Of a DNA stretch of 19,291 nucleotides, positions 1 to 6,245 are shown piece by piece. Under the pieces are notes generated by a model, which did not search any database, was not told the origin of the DNA, and saw only the letters and a list, made by a program, of their open reading frames with translations. How positions within the stretch are numbered: position 1 is the stretch's first letter; each line of letters opens with the position of its first letter. Location of the stretch: NCBI GenBank assembly GCA_028278625.1, contig JANQDY010000078.1, positions 1 through 19,291 on the forward strand, written 5' to 3'. Both the position numbers and the translations under genes were made by a program. This stretch comes from Thermodesulfobacteriota bacterium. GTDB taxonomy: Bacteria > Desulfobacterota > DSM-4660 > Desulfatiglandales > Desulfatiglandaceae.

Positions 1-1
1 A

Positions 2-1072
2 CCTTCCGGAAAATCCTTTAAATTCACCGTTACCCTTCCCAAGGAAATGGATGAAGGATCTTACGAAGTCTTCTTTAACGGCGATAACGACGACATCGGC
101 GCAACGACGTCCATCATCGGGAAGGCGAAAAAGGGTGACAGGTTTGTCTACACCGTCAGGGGGCGTGTGCCGCCTTACGAGGAAATATTCAACGATGTGG
201 AAGGAAAGTGGTTTGAAGGGTGGTGGTCCGCTCGAAGGGCCAAGGTGGCAATCGAGGTGTCCGTGGGAACCGAGATCTACAAAACCTGTTCAGAATTTGC
301 CGTTCCTCTGACATCTACGGCAACCATTTGGGGAATCATCATCCTGATTATCTTGTACATGTTCATCTATTTCACCAAATTGAACCTTTTCCCCACCGAC
401 AGTCGGTTTGACGGGGGAAAGGATGATAAACGGCAAGAGGAATGGGAGAGACTTCATCCGAGCCCCTTTATTCGAAAAGTCATTGCCCCCTTTCACCTGG
501 CCGCCTCCCCTATTGGCAATTACAGCATTTCTTCCGCCCAGATCATTTTCTGGACGGGCATCGTGGTTTTTGCATCCGTCTATGTGTTCATTTGCAGAAG
601 CGATTTTCTTGAAATGACCGGACAGGTCCTCACGCTTCTGGGGATATCCGGCGGTACGGCCCTTGCCGCGAAAGGAAATGCGGTGGTGCGCGACCGTGAT
701 ATCCCTGACGAATACTTCCAAGGGATTGTTAGAACCAGGGTCCCCAGGTTCAGGGATCTTTTCTGCATATCGGGCATACCCAACATTTTCAAGTTCCAGA
801 TCTTTGCATTTACCCTGATAAACGGCATCATCGTTTTAGAAGAGCTTTTTACGAGCTTCAGTTTTCCAACCATCCCCGAAAAGCAGTTGATCCTCATGGG
901 CATCAGCAACGGTATGTATCTGGGAAATGAAATCGTGCACAAAAACAGATGGGAGACCATCCATAAGCTGATCCAGGATGCCGAACCCATACGGACGTCC
1001 GATCCCACGAAATTCAACAAAATCAAAGCTGAAATCCGGGGGTTGCTGAAGGGCATATACAATCTTCGATAG
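2..1072 (+). CDS. Multi-pass membrane protein, 5'-truncated by the window edge
   Basis: The reading frame is open to the left edge: the codons before the first ATG (47) read as normal protein (PSGKSFKFTVTLPKE), so the true start lies outside the window and 356 residues are visible. Roughly the first 100 visible residues are polar, beta-rich and Ig-like in texture, so probably extracytoplasmic. A strong helix follows (visible residues about 108-125, around IIILIILYMFIYF), then a charged segment. Further hydrophobic helices lie near 180-198, 205-220, 263-283 and 293-307. The segment with AQIIFWTGIVVF and LLGISGGTALAAKG resembles a conserved part of uncharacterised bacterial membrane proteins in which a Q-x-x-FW helix precedes an LxGISxGTAL helix; this is recalled, not searched. 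There are no catalytic motifs. Function unknown. The next gene on the same strand starts 95 bp downstream. Confidence 0.75.
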   Translation, partial: PSGKSFKFTVTLPKEMDEGSYEVFFNGDNDDIGATTSIIGKAKKGDRFVYTVRGRVPPYEEIFNDVEGKWFEGWWSARRAKVAIEVSVGTEIYKTCSEFAVPLTSTATIWGIIILIILYMFIYFTKLNLFPTDSRFDGGKDDKRQEEWERLHPSPFIRKVIAPFHLAASPIGNYSISSAQIIFWTGIVVFASVYVFICRSDFLEMTGQVLTLLGISGGTALAAKGNAVVRDRDIPDEYFQGIVRTRVPRFRDLFCISGIPNIFKFQIFAFTLINGIIVLEELFTSFSFPTIPEKQLILMGISNGMYLGNEIVHKNRWETIHKLIQDAEPIRTSDPTKFNKIKAEIRGLLKGIYNLR

Positions 1073-1120
1073 ACCCCATCTGTAAACCTCTATCTGGGAA
1101 TCTTTCATTCAAGTGGTTCG

Positions 1121-1133
1121 TGGGGAAACCCCA
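1121..1133 (+). terminator. Short GC hairpin after the membrane protein gene (weak)
   Basis: TGGGG-AAA-CCCCA forms a 5-bp stem with a 3-nt loop between the membrane protein gene and the next gene. The downstream sequence (attttaaaa) is only mildly T-rich, so this is a weak terminator candidate at best. It could equally lie in the 5' leader of the following gene. Confidence 0.25.
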
Positions 1134-1167
1134 AATGGCGACATTTTAAAAAAGGGAGGGAAGGCAT

Positions 1168-2262
1168 ATGCAAATGGACATGCACTACTATGGGACCTAT
1201 GCGCTGGCCCGGGCCGCGGGAATGCATCGGGACAAGGCACGAATTGTCGCGACCGCGGACCAGTTTGTGGACGATAACGCCCATAAGGGAAGTCTCGAAC
1301 TAAAAGACGGCGCCCGCATCGATTCCCAGGCCACGGCACATCACGCCGTTGATTTGAAGAATATCGATCCGGTGGATCAGCGTCTCGTATGGATCCCTTT
1401 TCACTTCCTCCCCGGCAACCGGGGAGATGAATACACCGAACGGCTCATGTGCGCCATGGAAAGTGATATAGCGGCTGAAATGGTACAAAGCAATTGCCGA
1501 TTGGCAGCGGAAACAACGTTCGGTCTTGAGCTTTTGGGCGTAACCGCCCATGTTTATGAAGACACCTTTTCACACTACGGCTTTTCTGGCGTCAGTTCCC
1601 GCCGAAATCGTGTCATAAATGATAGTTTTGAATTCCACGAGGTTGAAGAGAAAACCGAAAAATATATCAAGGAAAAGGCAAGAAACTTCTTTAAAGCCTA
1701 TGGGAAATACGGCGGATTGTTTGAGAATGTTAAGCGTTGGGTCATCTCTTTTGCAGGGGAAACCCTTTCCGGCGCCCTGGGTCATGGGGCCGTGGCCACC
1801 TTTCCTGACAGACCCTATTTGCACTGGAGCTATGAAACGGAATATCCGAATAGGAAAGTCATCAAACGGGACAACAAAGAGAATTACTTACTGGCCTGTA
1901 AACGGATGCACCGGATGTTTCGGGATTTTCTGGAGAAGCGCCCGAATGATGCCGGTGACAGCGGGATGGCCTATGACGCCATTGAGGACCGGTTGGCGGA
2001 CATTATCCATAAACAGGGGCCGAAGGATGAAAGGATTGCCGCATGGCAGCAGGCCGCCAAAAGCGGGGACTTGTTTTCAGGACCCGGCGAGGACATTCCC
2101 CAATACGAACCATGGCACGCGCAATGGAGCGAACTGGCCTGGATAAAGAATTCAAAGGAGGCCCTCGGGTTTTCCCTGTACCGCTATTTTCAGGCGGCCT
2201 CCACACATCGCAACTATGTGTTGCGAAAATTACTGCCGTCCCATGACCTGATCGTGAAATGA
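1168..2262 (+). CDS. DUF6765-like protein with a phospholipase C/P1-nuclease-type metal motif
   Basis: A 364-residue protein. The ATG at 1168 is preceded by a GGGAGGGAAGG ribosome-binding stretch. The N-terminus (MQMDMHYYGTYALARAAG) and the block at residues 120-140, LLGVTAHVYEDTFSHYGFSG, match my memory of the DUF6765 family. Within it H128-x3-D132-x3-H136 is the helix motif that binds zinc in bacterial phospholipase C and S1/P1 nuclease folds. Other candidate ligands are H6, D32 and H58/H59. No signal peptide is visible, unlike the secreted phospholipase C enzymes, so a cytoplasmic hydrolase or metal-binding role is inferred. The substrate is unknown. A hairpin at 2294-2314 probably ends the transcript. 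Neighbours give no pathway clue. The coding call is firm; the family name is fairly likely and the activity is speculative. Confidence 0.8.
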   Translation: MQMDMHYYGTYALARAAGMHRDKARIVATADQFVDDNAHKGSLELKDGARIDSQATAHHAVDLKNIDPVDQRLVWIPFHFLPGNRGDEYTERLMCAMESDIAAEMVQSNCRLAAETTFGLELLGVTAHVYEDTFSHYGFSGVSSRRNRVINDSFEFHEVEEKTEKYIKEKARNFFKAYGKYGGLFENVKRWVISFAGETLSGALGHGAVATFPDRPYLHWSYETEYPNRKVIKRDNKENYLLACKRMHRMFRDFLEKRPNDAGDSGMAYDAIEDRLADIIHKQGPKDERIAAWQQAAKSGDLFSGPGEDIPQYEPWHAQWSELAWIKNSKEALGFSLYRYFQAASTHRNYVLRKLLPSHDLIVK

Positions 2263-2293
2263 AAGCGACGACCTTTTTGGGCGCCCCGCCTGA

Positions 2294-2314
2294 GCGACCT
2301 TTTAAAATGGTCGC
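2294..2314 (+). terminator. Hairpin downstream of the DUF6765-like gene
   Basis: GCGACC and GGTCGC form a 6-bp GC-rich stem around an A/T loop that can itself pair partly (TTTTAAAA). It is followed by T-rich sequence (ATGATTTTCTTGTTC). The position, 32 bp past the stop and before the mazEF promoter, suits a rho-independent terminator, though the T tract is interrupted. Confidence 0.5.
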
Positions 2315-2346
2315 ATGATTTTCTTGTTCTTTGTTGAAGGGTTATC

Positions 2347-2388
2347 GGTATTGACAATAGAAATACCAACACTTATACTCTTGGTATT
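2347..2388. promoter_or_regulatory. Putative antitoxin operator: three GGTATT half-sites
   Basis: AATACCAA (2362-2369) and TTGGTATT (2381-2388) form a perfect 8-bp inverted repeat with an 11-bp spacer that contains the -10 box. A third half-site, GGTATT at 2347-2352, overlaps the -35 and pairs in inverted sense with AATACC (2362-2367). Such arrays are what ribbon-helix-helix antitoxin dimers bind in autorepressed toxin-antitoxin operons. The repeats are seen directly; that they are the operator is inferred. Confidence 0.65.
2351..2379 (+). promoter_or_regulatory. mazEF promoter (sigma70-type)
   Basis: TTGACA at 2351-2356 (perfect -35) is followed by a 17-bp spacer and TATACT at 2374-2379 (5/6 match to -10). 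Transcription would begin near 2386, leaving a leader of about 20 nt before the antitoxin start at 2406. The promoter sits directly between the terminator-like hairpin of the upstream gene and the toxin-antitoxin pair. Confidence 0.8.
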
Positions 2389-2405
2389 CATTGGAGGTGC
2401 CGAAA

Positions 2406-2654
2406 ATGCCGAACGTAAAAACAGCAATATCCATTGAAAAACCTGTTTTTGAACAGATGGATACGCTTGCCAAGAACCTGAATGTTTCAAGAAGTCGGCT
2501 TTTTGCCATGGCTGCTCGTGAATTCCTAGAGCGCCACAACAATAATGAGCTTCTCAGACTGATTAATGAAGCATACGAAGACACATCCGAAGCTGAACCG
2601 ATCATTGCGTTGATGCATTCGAATCACCATGGAATGGTAAAAGATCAATGGTAA
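2406..2654 (+). CDS. mazE: MazE-type ribbon-helix-helix antitoxin
   Basis: An 82-residue protein. ATG 2406 is chosen over the in-frame TTG at 2391 because GGAGGTG at 2393-2399 is an ideal ribosome-binding site 6 nt upstream of it; the TTG codon would overlap that site. The N-terminal ribbon (KTAISI, residues 5-10), helix A (about 12-25) and the NVSRSRLFAMAAREFLERH helix (about 26-44) form a ribbon-helix-helix DNA-binding domain. The acidic C-terminal tail (about 55-82) is the part expected to wrap around and neutralise MazF. The stop overlaps the toxin start by 7 nt (ATGGTAA). The protein is expected to bind the toxin and, alone or with it, repress the promoter just upstream. Confidence 0.9.
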   Translation: MPNVKTAISIEKPVFEQMDTLAKNLNVSRSRLFAMAAREFLERHNNNELLRLINEAYEDTSEAEPIIALMHSNHHGMVKDQW

Positions 2655-3004
2655 TCAACCAAGGGGATATTTTTTGGATTGATTTCAGATCCCCTAATGA
2701 ATCAGGGCCAGGCTATCGTCACCCTCATCTCGTCATTCAAAACAACCTCTTCAATCGCAGCCGAATAAACACGGTTGTCGTTTGCACACTCACCTCCAAT
2801 ATGAAAAGAGCCAGCGCACCCGGCAACGTGGCTTTAAAAAAGGGCGAAGCCAACTTGCCCAAGAAAAGTGTCGTGAACATTTCACAGATCTTTACGGTGA
2901 ACAAAAGCGCTTTATCTGAAAGAATCGGAACCCTGTCAAAAGACCGTATCTTGCAGGTTCTAAAAGGCATCAAATTGCTTACTGAACCGAGAGCGGTGGA
3001 TTAG
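2648..3004 (+). CDS. mazF: MazF/PemK-family endoribonuclease toxin
   Basis: A 118-residue protein with the full MazF/PemK architecture: GDIFWIDF (residues 6-13), PGYRHPHLVIQNN (21-33, with the conserved Arg24), VVVCTLTSN (43-51, with Thr/Ser in the catalytic strand), an L-x-K-x-SVVN block (70-77) and a C-terminal ERIGTLSKDRI helix. Family members are ribosome-independent mRNA interferases that cut single-stranded RNA at short motifs and are inhibited by the cognate antitoxin. Length is normal for the family. No strong ribosome-binding site precedes the ATG and the start lies inside the antitoxin gene, so translation is probably coupled, which keeps toxin yield below antitoxin. No lesion is visible, so the toxin looks intact. 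The cleavage motif cannot be read from sequence. Confidence 0.93.
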   Translation: MVINQGDIFWIDFRSPNESGPGYRHPHLVIQNNLFNRSRINTVVVCTLTSNMKRASAPGNVALKKGEANLPKKSVVNISQIFTVNKSALSERIGTLSKDRILQVLKGIKLLTEPRAVD

Positions 3005-3120
3005 AATAAGGGGGCACGCGGACAGATCCGCACGAGGCCTTCACGGAGAGTACCGGACCGGCGTCCAAAAGGGGAAAAGCTTCGCGGCCCGTAACACAGT
3101 CCTTGGAAAAAGGAGGATCC

Positions 3121-3564
3121 ATGGTCAAGCACTTTGATCACGTAACGGTTGTGGTGGAGGAGCTGGAGGAGTCCATCAAATTCTTCGAACTCCTGGGCTT
3201 TGTGGTGGACAAATCCGTGGAGATTTCCGGCGGCAAATTCGCGGATTACATGAACACGGAAGAAATTGATGCCAGCCACGTTACACTGGTTCTTGAAGGG
3301 GCCGACCCCCGCATGGAAATCCAGTTGCTCCATTACCATGAGCCGGAACCGGCCCCCGACCCACTGATCGAGCGGCTGGATAAACCGGGTTACAACCACC
3401 TCTGCCTTGCGGTTGACGACATCGAAAAAGAGGTCGAACGTCTCACCCAGGCAGGGGTCAAACTGAGAAACGAAATCATGACCTTCAACCAGCGGAAACT
3501 GGTCTTTTTCTACGGGCCGGGCGGGATCACCCTGGAACTGGCAGAATGGTTGGCTTCGCAATGA
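3121..3564 (+). CDS. VOC-superfamily protein (glyoxalase/bleomycin-resistance fold)
   Basis: A 147-residue protein. ATG 3121 is chosen because AGGAGG at 3111-3116 lies 4 nt upstream; the TTG at 3103 precedes that site. Two beta-alpha-beta-beta-beta modules are visible. The first opens with KHFDHVTVVVEELEESIKFF and the second begins at YNHLCLAVDDIEKEVERL. Likely metal ligands are His7 (FDHV), the Glu/Gln of MEIQLLHYH, the His of YNHL and the Glu of GGITLELAEW, the four positions used by metal-dependent VOC enzymes such as glyoxalase I, methylmalonyl-CoA epimerase and extradiol dioxygenases. The substrate cannot be assigned. A stem-loop follows at 3571-3620, and the flavoprotein gene starts 90 bp downstream. 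Confidence 0.85.
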   Translation: MVKHFDHVTVVVEELEESIKFFELLGFVVDKSVEISGGKFADYMNTEEIDASHVTLVLEGADPRMEIQLLHYHEPEPAPDPLIERLDKPGYNHLCLAVDDIEKEVERLTQAGVKLRNEIMTFNQRKLVFFYGPGGITLELAEWLASQ

Positions 3565-3570
3565 AAAATG

Positions 3571-3620
3571 GGAATCCCGCTCATTTGACATTGAGACAAT
3601 CATACAAAATGAGGGATTCC
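3571..3620. repeat. 14-bp inverted repeat between the VOC and flavoprotein genes
   Basis: The left arm, 3571-3586 (GGAATCCC, a GC bulge, then TCATTT), pairs with the right arm, 3607-3620 (AAATGA-GGGATTCC), across a 20-nt loop. It begins 6 bp after the VOC stop codon. There is no T tract, so it is not a classical rho-independent terminator. It may be a 3' mRNA-stabilising or attenuating stem, or a regulator site. Confidence 0.6.
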
Positions 3621-3654
3621 AGAAAAAGATGAACCTATTGAAAGAGCCTGTTCC

Positions 3655-4419
3655 ATGAAAATCCTGGCAATCAATGCAACCTATCGTCCCAAGAAAACCA
3701 CGACGCAATTAACGGTGAAAGCCATGGAAGGCGCCGCTTCCCTTGGGGCCCATACCGAGATGGTGGTGCTTCGTCAATGCAAGATCGACTATTGCCTGAA
3801 CTGTCTCAAATGCTACAAAGACAAAACCCCGGAAATCGGGCCGTGTTCTTTGAAGGATGATATTGATGGCATCTTGGAAATGATCCGCGAGGCTGACGGG
3901 ATCATTCTGGCCTCACCCGTGCACAATGGGTTTGTGACCGGCCTGATGACCGTTTTCTTTGAACGCATTGTCTGGCGGGTAATGCGTTCAACAGGAAGCT
4001 CTCAGGGAGTGATGATGGGGCTTGAATCAAGATTGACCGACAAGCCAAGGGCCATTATTTCCATCGCCAGTGCCGGTGGCATGCCGGAACGGCTGCGAAA
4101 GCACTGCGATGACGGGACTTCCTGGTTGAAAAGCAATGCGCCGCTCAATTTCCATGGCGAGTGGATCGGAGACATGTATGCCGGAGCCCGGTTAGTCAAA
4201 CTGCCGCAAAATGAAGAAGACTGGTCCAATATCTATTTTAACAGAAAGCTTTCCCGGGACCAGCTCGAACAGGCGTTCAATCTGGGTGTGAAAATGGGGC
4301 GGGCCATCAAAGACGGCAATTTGAAGCCAACAACCGTCGGGACCCTTTTTGGGCCGGTAACGACGGCCATGATCAAGGCTTACAATTTCCTTATGCCATT
4401 TTACAAAAGGGCCGAGTAG
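3655..4419 (+). CDS. Flavodoxin-fold NAD(P)H-dependent iron-sulfur flavoprotein
   Basis: A 254-residue protein that opens with the flavodoxin-like strand and FMN phosphate loop (MKILAINATYRPKKTTTQLT). Cys47-x2-Cys50-x2-Cys53-x10-Cys64 resembles the compact cysteine cluster of the Isf iron-sulfur flavoproteins, which bind one [4Fe-4S] cluster. Here the last spacing is 10 residues, a little longer than the usual 4-7. ADGIILASPVHNGFVTGLM (80-98) is the second FMN-contacting loop of NADPH-dependent FMN reductases. These are cytosolic electron-transfer proteins common in anaerobes, and their partner is unknown. The ribosome-binding site is weak (AAAGAG, 3641-3646). The C-terminal region (TTAMIKAYNFLMPFY) is hydrophobic and may pack on a membrane or a dimer partner. 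Confidence 0.85.
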   Translation: MKILAINATYRPKKTTTQLTVKAMEGAASLGAHTEMVVLRQCKIDYCLNCLKCYKDKTPEIGPCSLKDDIDGILEMIREADGIILASPVHNGFVTGLMTVFFERIVWRVMRSTGSSQGVMMGLESRLTDKPRAIISIASAGGMPERLRKHCDDGTSWLKSNAPLNFHGEWIGDMYAGARLVKLPQNEEDWSNIYFNRKLSRDQLEQAFNLGVKMGRAIKDGNLKPTTVGTLFGPVTTAMIKAYNFLMPFYKRAE

Positions 4420-4531
4420 CCGGGGGGATCTCAAAAAAGGAAAAGGGCGTTACCTTCATTTCCCGTTACTCCCGCCAGGATCTGATCCAAGAGCCGGTGA
4501 AGTACACCATGAAAAACAGAGGGTTTCAATC

Positions 4532-5269
4532 ATGCGTCTTCAATTCATAGGATGTGGCGATGCATTTGGCAGTGGCGGGCGCTTCAACACCTGTTTTCAT
4601 GTGACCGGCCACCGGGTCAATTTCCTGATCGATTGCGGGGCGTCTTCGCTAATCCCGCTGAAAGCCAATAAAATTGCCTTAAACGCCATACGGGTCATTT
4701 TCATTACCCATTTCCATGCCGATCACTTCGGCGGGATCCCCTTTTTCATGCTTGACGCACAGTTTTTCAGCAAGCGCAAAGAACCATTGACCATCGCCGG
4801 GCCGCAAGGTATTGCCCAATGGTACGAGAGAGTGATGGAGACCGCTTTTCCGGGGTCATCGGCAACAACACCGCGGTTCCAACTCTCCCTGGTGGAACTT
4901 GAGCCCCGTGCCAAAGCCACCGTTGACGGTATTTCCGTCCGCTCCTTTCAAGTGAACCACGGTAATCCGCAAGTCCCGTGTTTCGCGTACAGATTCGAGG
5001 CCGAAGGCCTGTCCATCGCCTATACGGGAGACACAGAGTGGACGGACGCGCTGATCGAGGCCGGAACTGGGGTCGATCTGTTCATCGCAGAGGCCTACTT
5101 CTATAAGAAAAAGGTGAGGCACCACCTCGATCTCGCCTCATTGGAAGAGAGATTACAACGGATACAGCCAAAGCGGATGGTGCTCACGCATATGAGCCAG
5201 GACATGCTGGGAAAAGAATCGTCGGCAGGTTATGAAACGGCTGATGATGGAAAAATCATTCACCTATAG
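4532..5269 (+). CDS. RNase Z-like metallo-beta-lactamase-fold hydrolase
   Basis: A 245-residue protein with a complete MBL-fold dinuclear metal site: the His60-x-His62-x-Asp64-His65 block (THFHADHFGG), His143 (VNHG), Asp167 (TGDTEW) and His220 (LTHM). The start MRLQFIGCGDAFGSGGRFNT, with a glycine-rich first turn, and the AEAYF...HH segment (186-198) resemble the RNase Z/arylsulfatase branch rather than class B lactamases or glyoxalase II. It lacks the long exosite arm of true tRNase Z, so a small-molecule hydrolase or phosphodiesterase role is as likely as tRNA processing. AGAGGG lies 8 nt before the ATG. The gene ends convergently with the methyltransferase gene. Confidence 0.87.
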   Translation: MRLQFIGCGDAFGSGGRFNTCFHVTGHRVNFLIDCGASSLIPLKANKIALNAIRVIFITHFHADHFGGIPFFMLDAQFFSKRKEPLTIAGPQGIAQWYERVMETAFPGSSATTPRFQLSLVELEPRAKATVDGISVRSFQVNHGNPQVPCFAYRFEAEGLSIAYTGDTEWTDALIEAGTGVDLFIAEAYFYKKKVRHHLDLASLEERLQRIQPKRMVLTHMSQDMLGKESSAGYETADDGKIIHL

Positions 5270-5288
5270 GCTCTCTGATCATGCAAAA

Positions 5289-5322
5289 TTGCACATGATT
5301 TCAGAGTTGCACATGAATCATG
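5289..5322. repeat. Direct and inverted repeats at a convergent gene junction
   Basis: TTGCACATGA occurs at 5289-5298 and again at 5307-5316 (18-bp period). CATGATT (5294-5300) and AATCATG (5316-5322) are inverted. The block lies just after the MBL gene and overlaps the last codons of the minus-strand methyltransferase gene, so it could act as a bidirectional terminator or a protein-binding site. No T tract was seen next to it. Confidence 0.5.
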
Positions 5323-6158
5323 TTGTAAAAACGAAAGAGACCCACAATTTTAATTTGCCAAATCTCCTTTTTACTAAAATCATTCCTTAAGGGCACTTTC
5401 GAAAGCATGGGATATTCTTGAACGATTTTGATGGTATCCACCCACTTTCGAAGACCGGACGCTCTTTTCAGATGCCACTTAATAAGTGTCGAGTCGTCCA
5501 TTTCGCTGCTTTTCATGATTTTCTTGATTTCCTTGTTTGATCCCCATGCCGGTAACCATGACATCGAATCAAAGATAACGTGGGATGAAGGAAAAGTTTC
5601 GGCAAGTTTACGGAACAGGATTTCGACCTCCCGGGCATGGAAGTACATCAGTACTCCGGCAGCCATGAACAGAATGGAACGGTTTTTCGTCCACCGGGAT
5701 ATGTCATCAATCCAGGTGAAATCAAAAACGGATTTGGCAATCGTCATTTCCCGTTCCGAGTGGGGGATCAGCTTCTCCCGAACCAGCTTTTGCCGCATGG
5801 CAACCACATCCGGTAGGTCAATATTGACCCATAGAACAGATCCATCGTCAACGCGCTGAAACGTGGTGTCCAAACCCGCTCCAATATTTACAACCACGGC
5901 GCTACGATTATTCGCAAGGAATGCTTCAATGATGTTATCGAAGTTGTAAGCACGAATCGCCCATACCCCTTGATGATCCGCCATATGCCCTTCCTCAATC
6001 TGAGAGAAATCATAATCGACGCTTTCGACGATATGCTTGGCATAGGTGTCATATACGATGGGATTGTTCTTCTCTGTCTCACGAGCTCTTGCCCAGAGAG
6101 GCAACATCAAAGTCTCCTGAACTGCACCCAGGTCGATTTTAATATCCTGATTGTCCAT
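5301..6158 (-). CDS. SAM-dependent methyltransferase, leucine carboxyl methyltransferase (LCM) family
   Basis: A 285-residue protein. The start at 6158 (MDNQDIK) is preferred over the ATG 15 nt upstream because a GGAGGTA ribosome-binding site falls between them. AVVVNIGAGLDTTFQR (87-102) is the SAM-binding loop typical of the LCM/PPM family, and VNIDLPDVVAMR (111-122) carries the acidic residue for the ribose hydroxyls. FAAGVLMYF-type sequence follows (MAAGVLMYF). Bacterial members (TcmP-like) methylate carboxyl or hydroxyl groups of small molecules; the substrate here is unknown. It is 87 bp downstream of the ABC permease gene on the same strand, and no obvious promoter was seen in the gap, so it may be the last gene of that operon. 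It converges with the MBL gene. Confidence 0.85.
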   Translation of the reverse strand: MDNQDIKIDLGAVQETLMLPLWARARETEKNNPIVYDTYAKHIVESVDYDFSQIEEGHMADHQGVWAIRAYNFDNIIEAFLANNRSAVVVNIGAGLDTTFQRVDDGSVLWVNIDLPDVVAMRQKLVREKLIPHSEREMTIAKSVFDFTWIDDISRWTKNRSILFMAAGVLMYFHAREVEILFRKLAETFPSSHVIFDSMSWLPAWGSNKEIKKIMKSSEMDDSTLIKWHLKRASGLRKWVDTIKIVQEYPMLSKVPLRNDFSKKEIWQIKIVGLFRFYNMIHVQL

Positions 6159-6245
6159 ATTACCTCCATCCATAAGAAATACTCTTGCCCGGTTTTTATG
6201 CCTTTTGGGTGATTGCCACGGTTGTTAAATCATATGGTTATGGGT

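Noticed and set aside
2391..2405. TTG start for the antitoxin
   Set aside because: The GGAGGTG ribosome-binding site lies within these codons and serves the ATG at 2406.
3001..3708. 235-codon antisense frame opposite the VOC gene
   Set aside because: It mirrors the codon structure of the VOC gene, has no ribosome-binding site, shows no domain, and crosses two plus-strand genes.
4420..4531. Short open stretch before the MBL gene that reads as plausible protein (VTFISRYSRQDLIQEPVKY)
   Set aside because: It has no start codon with a ribosome-binding site, is only about 40 codons, and runs into the MBL gene in another frame. It might be a frameshifted tail of an old gene but this cannot be supported.
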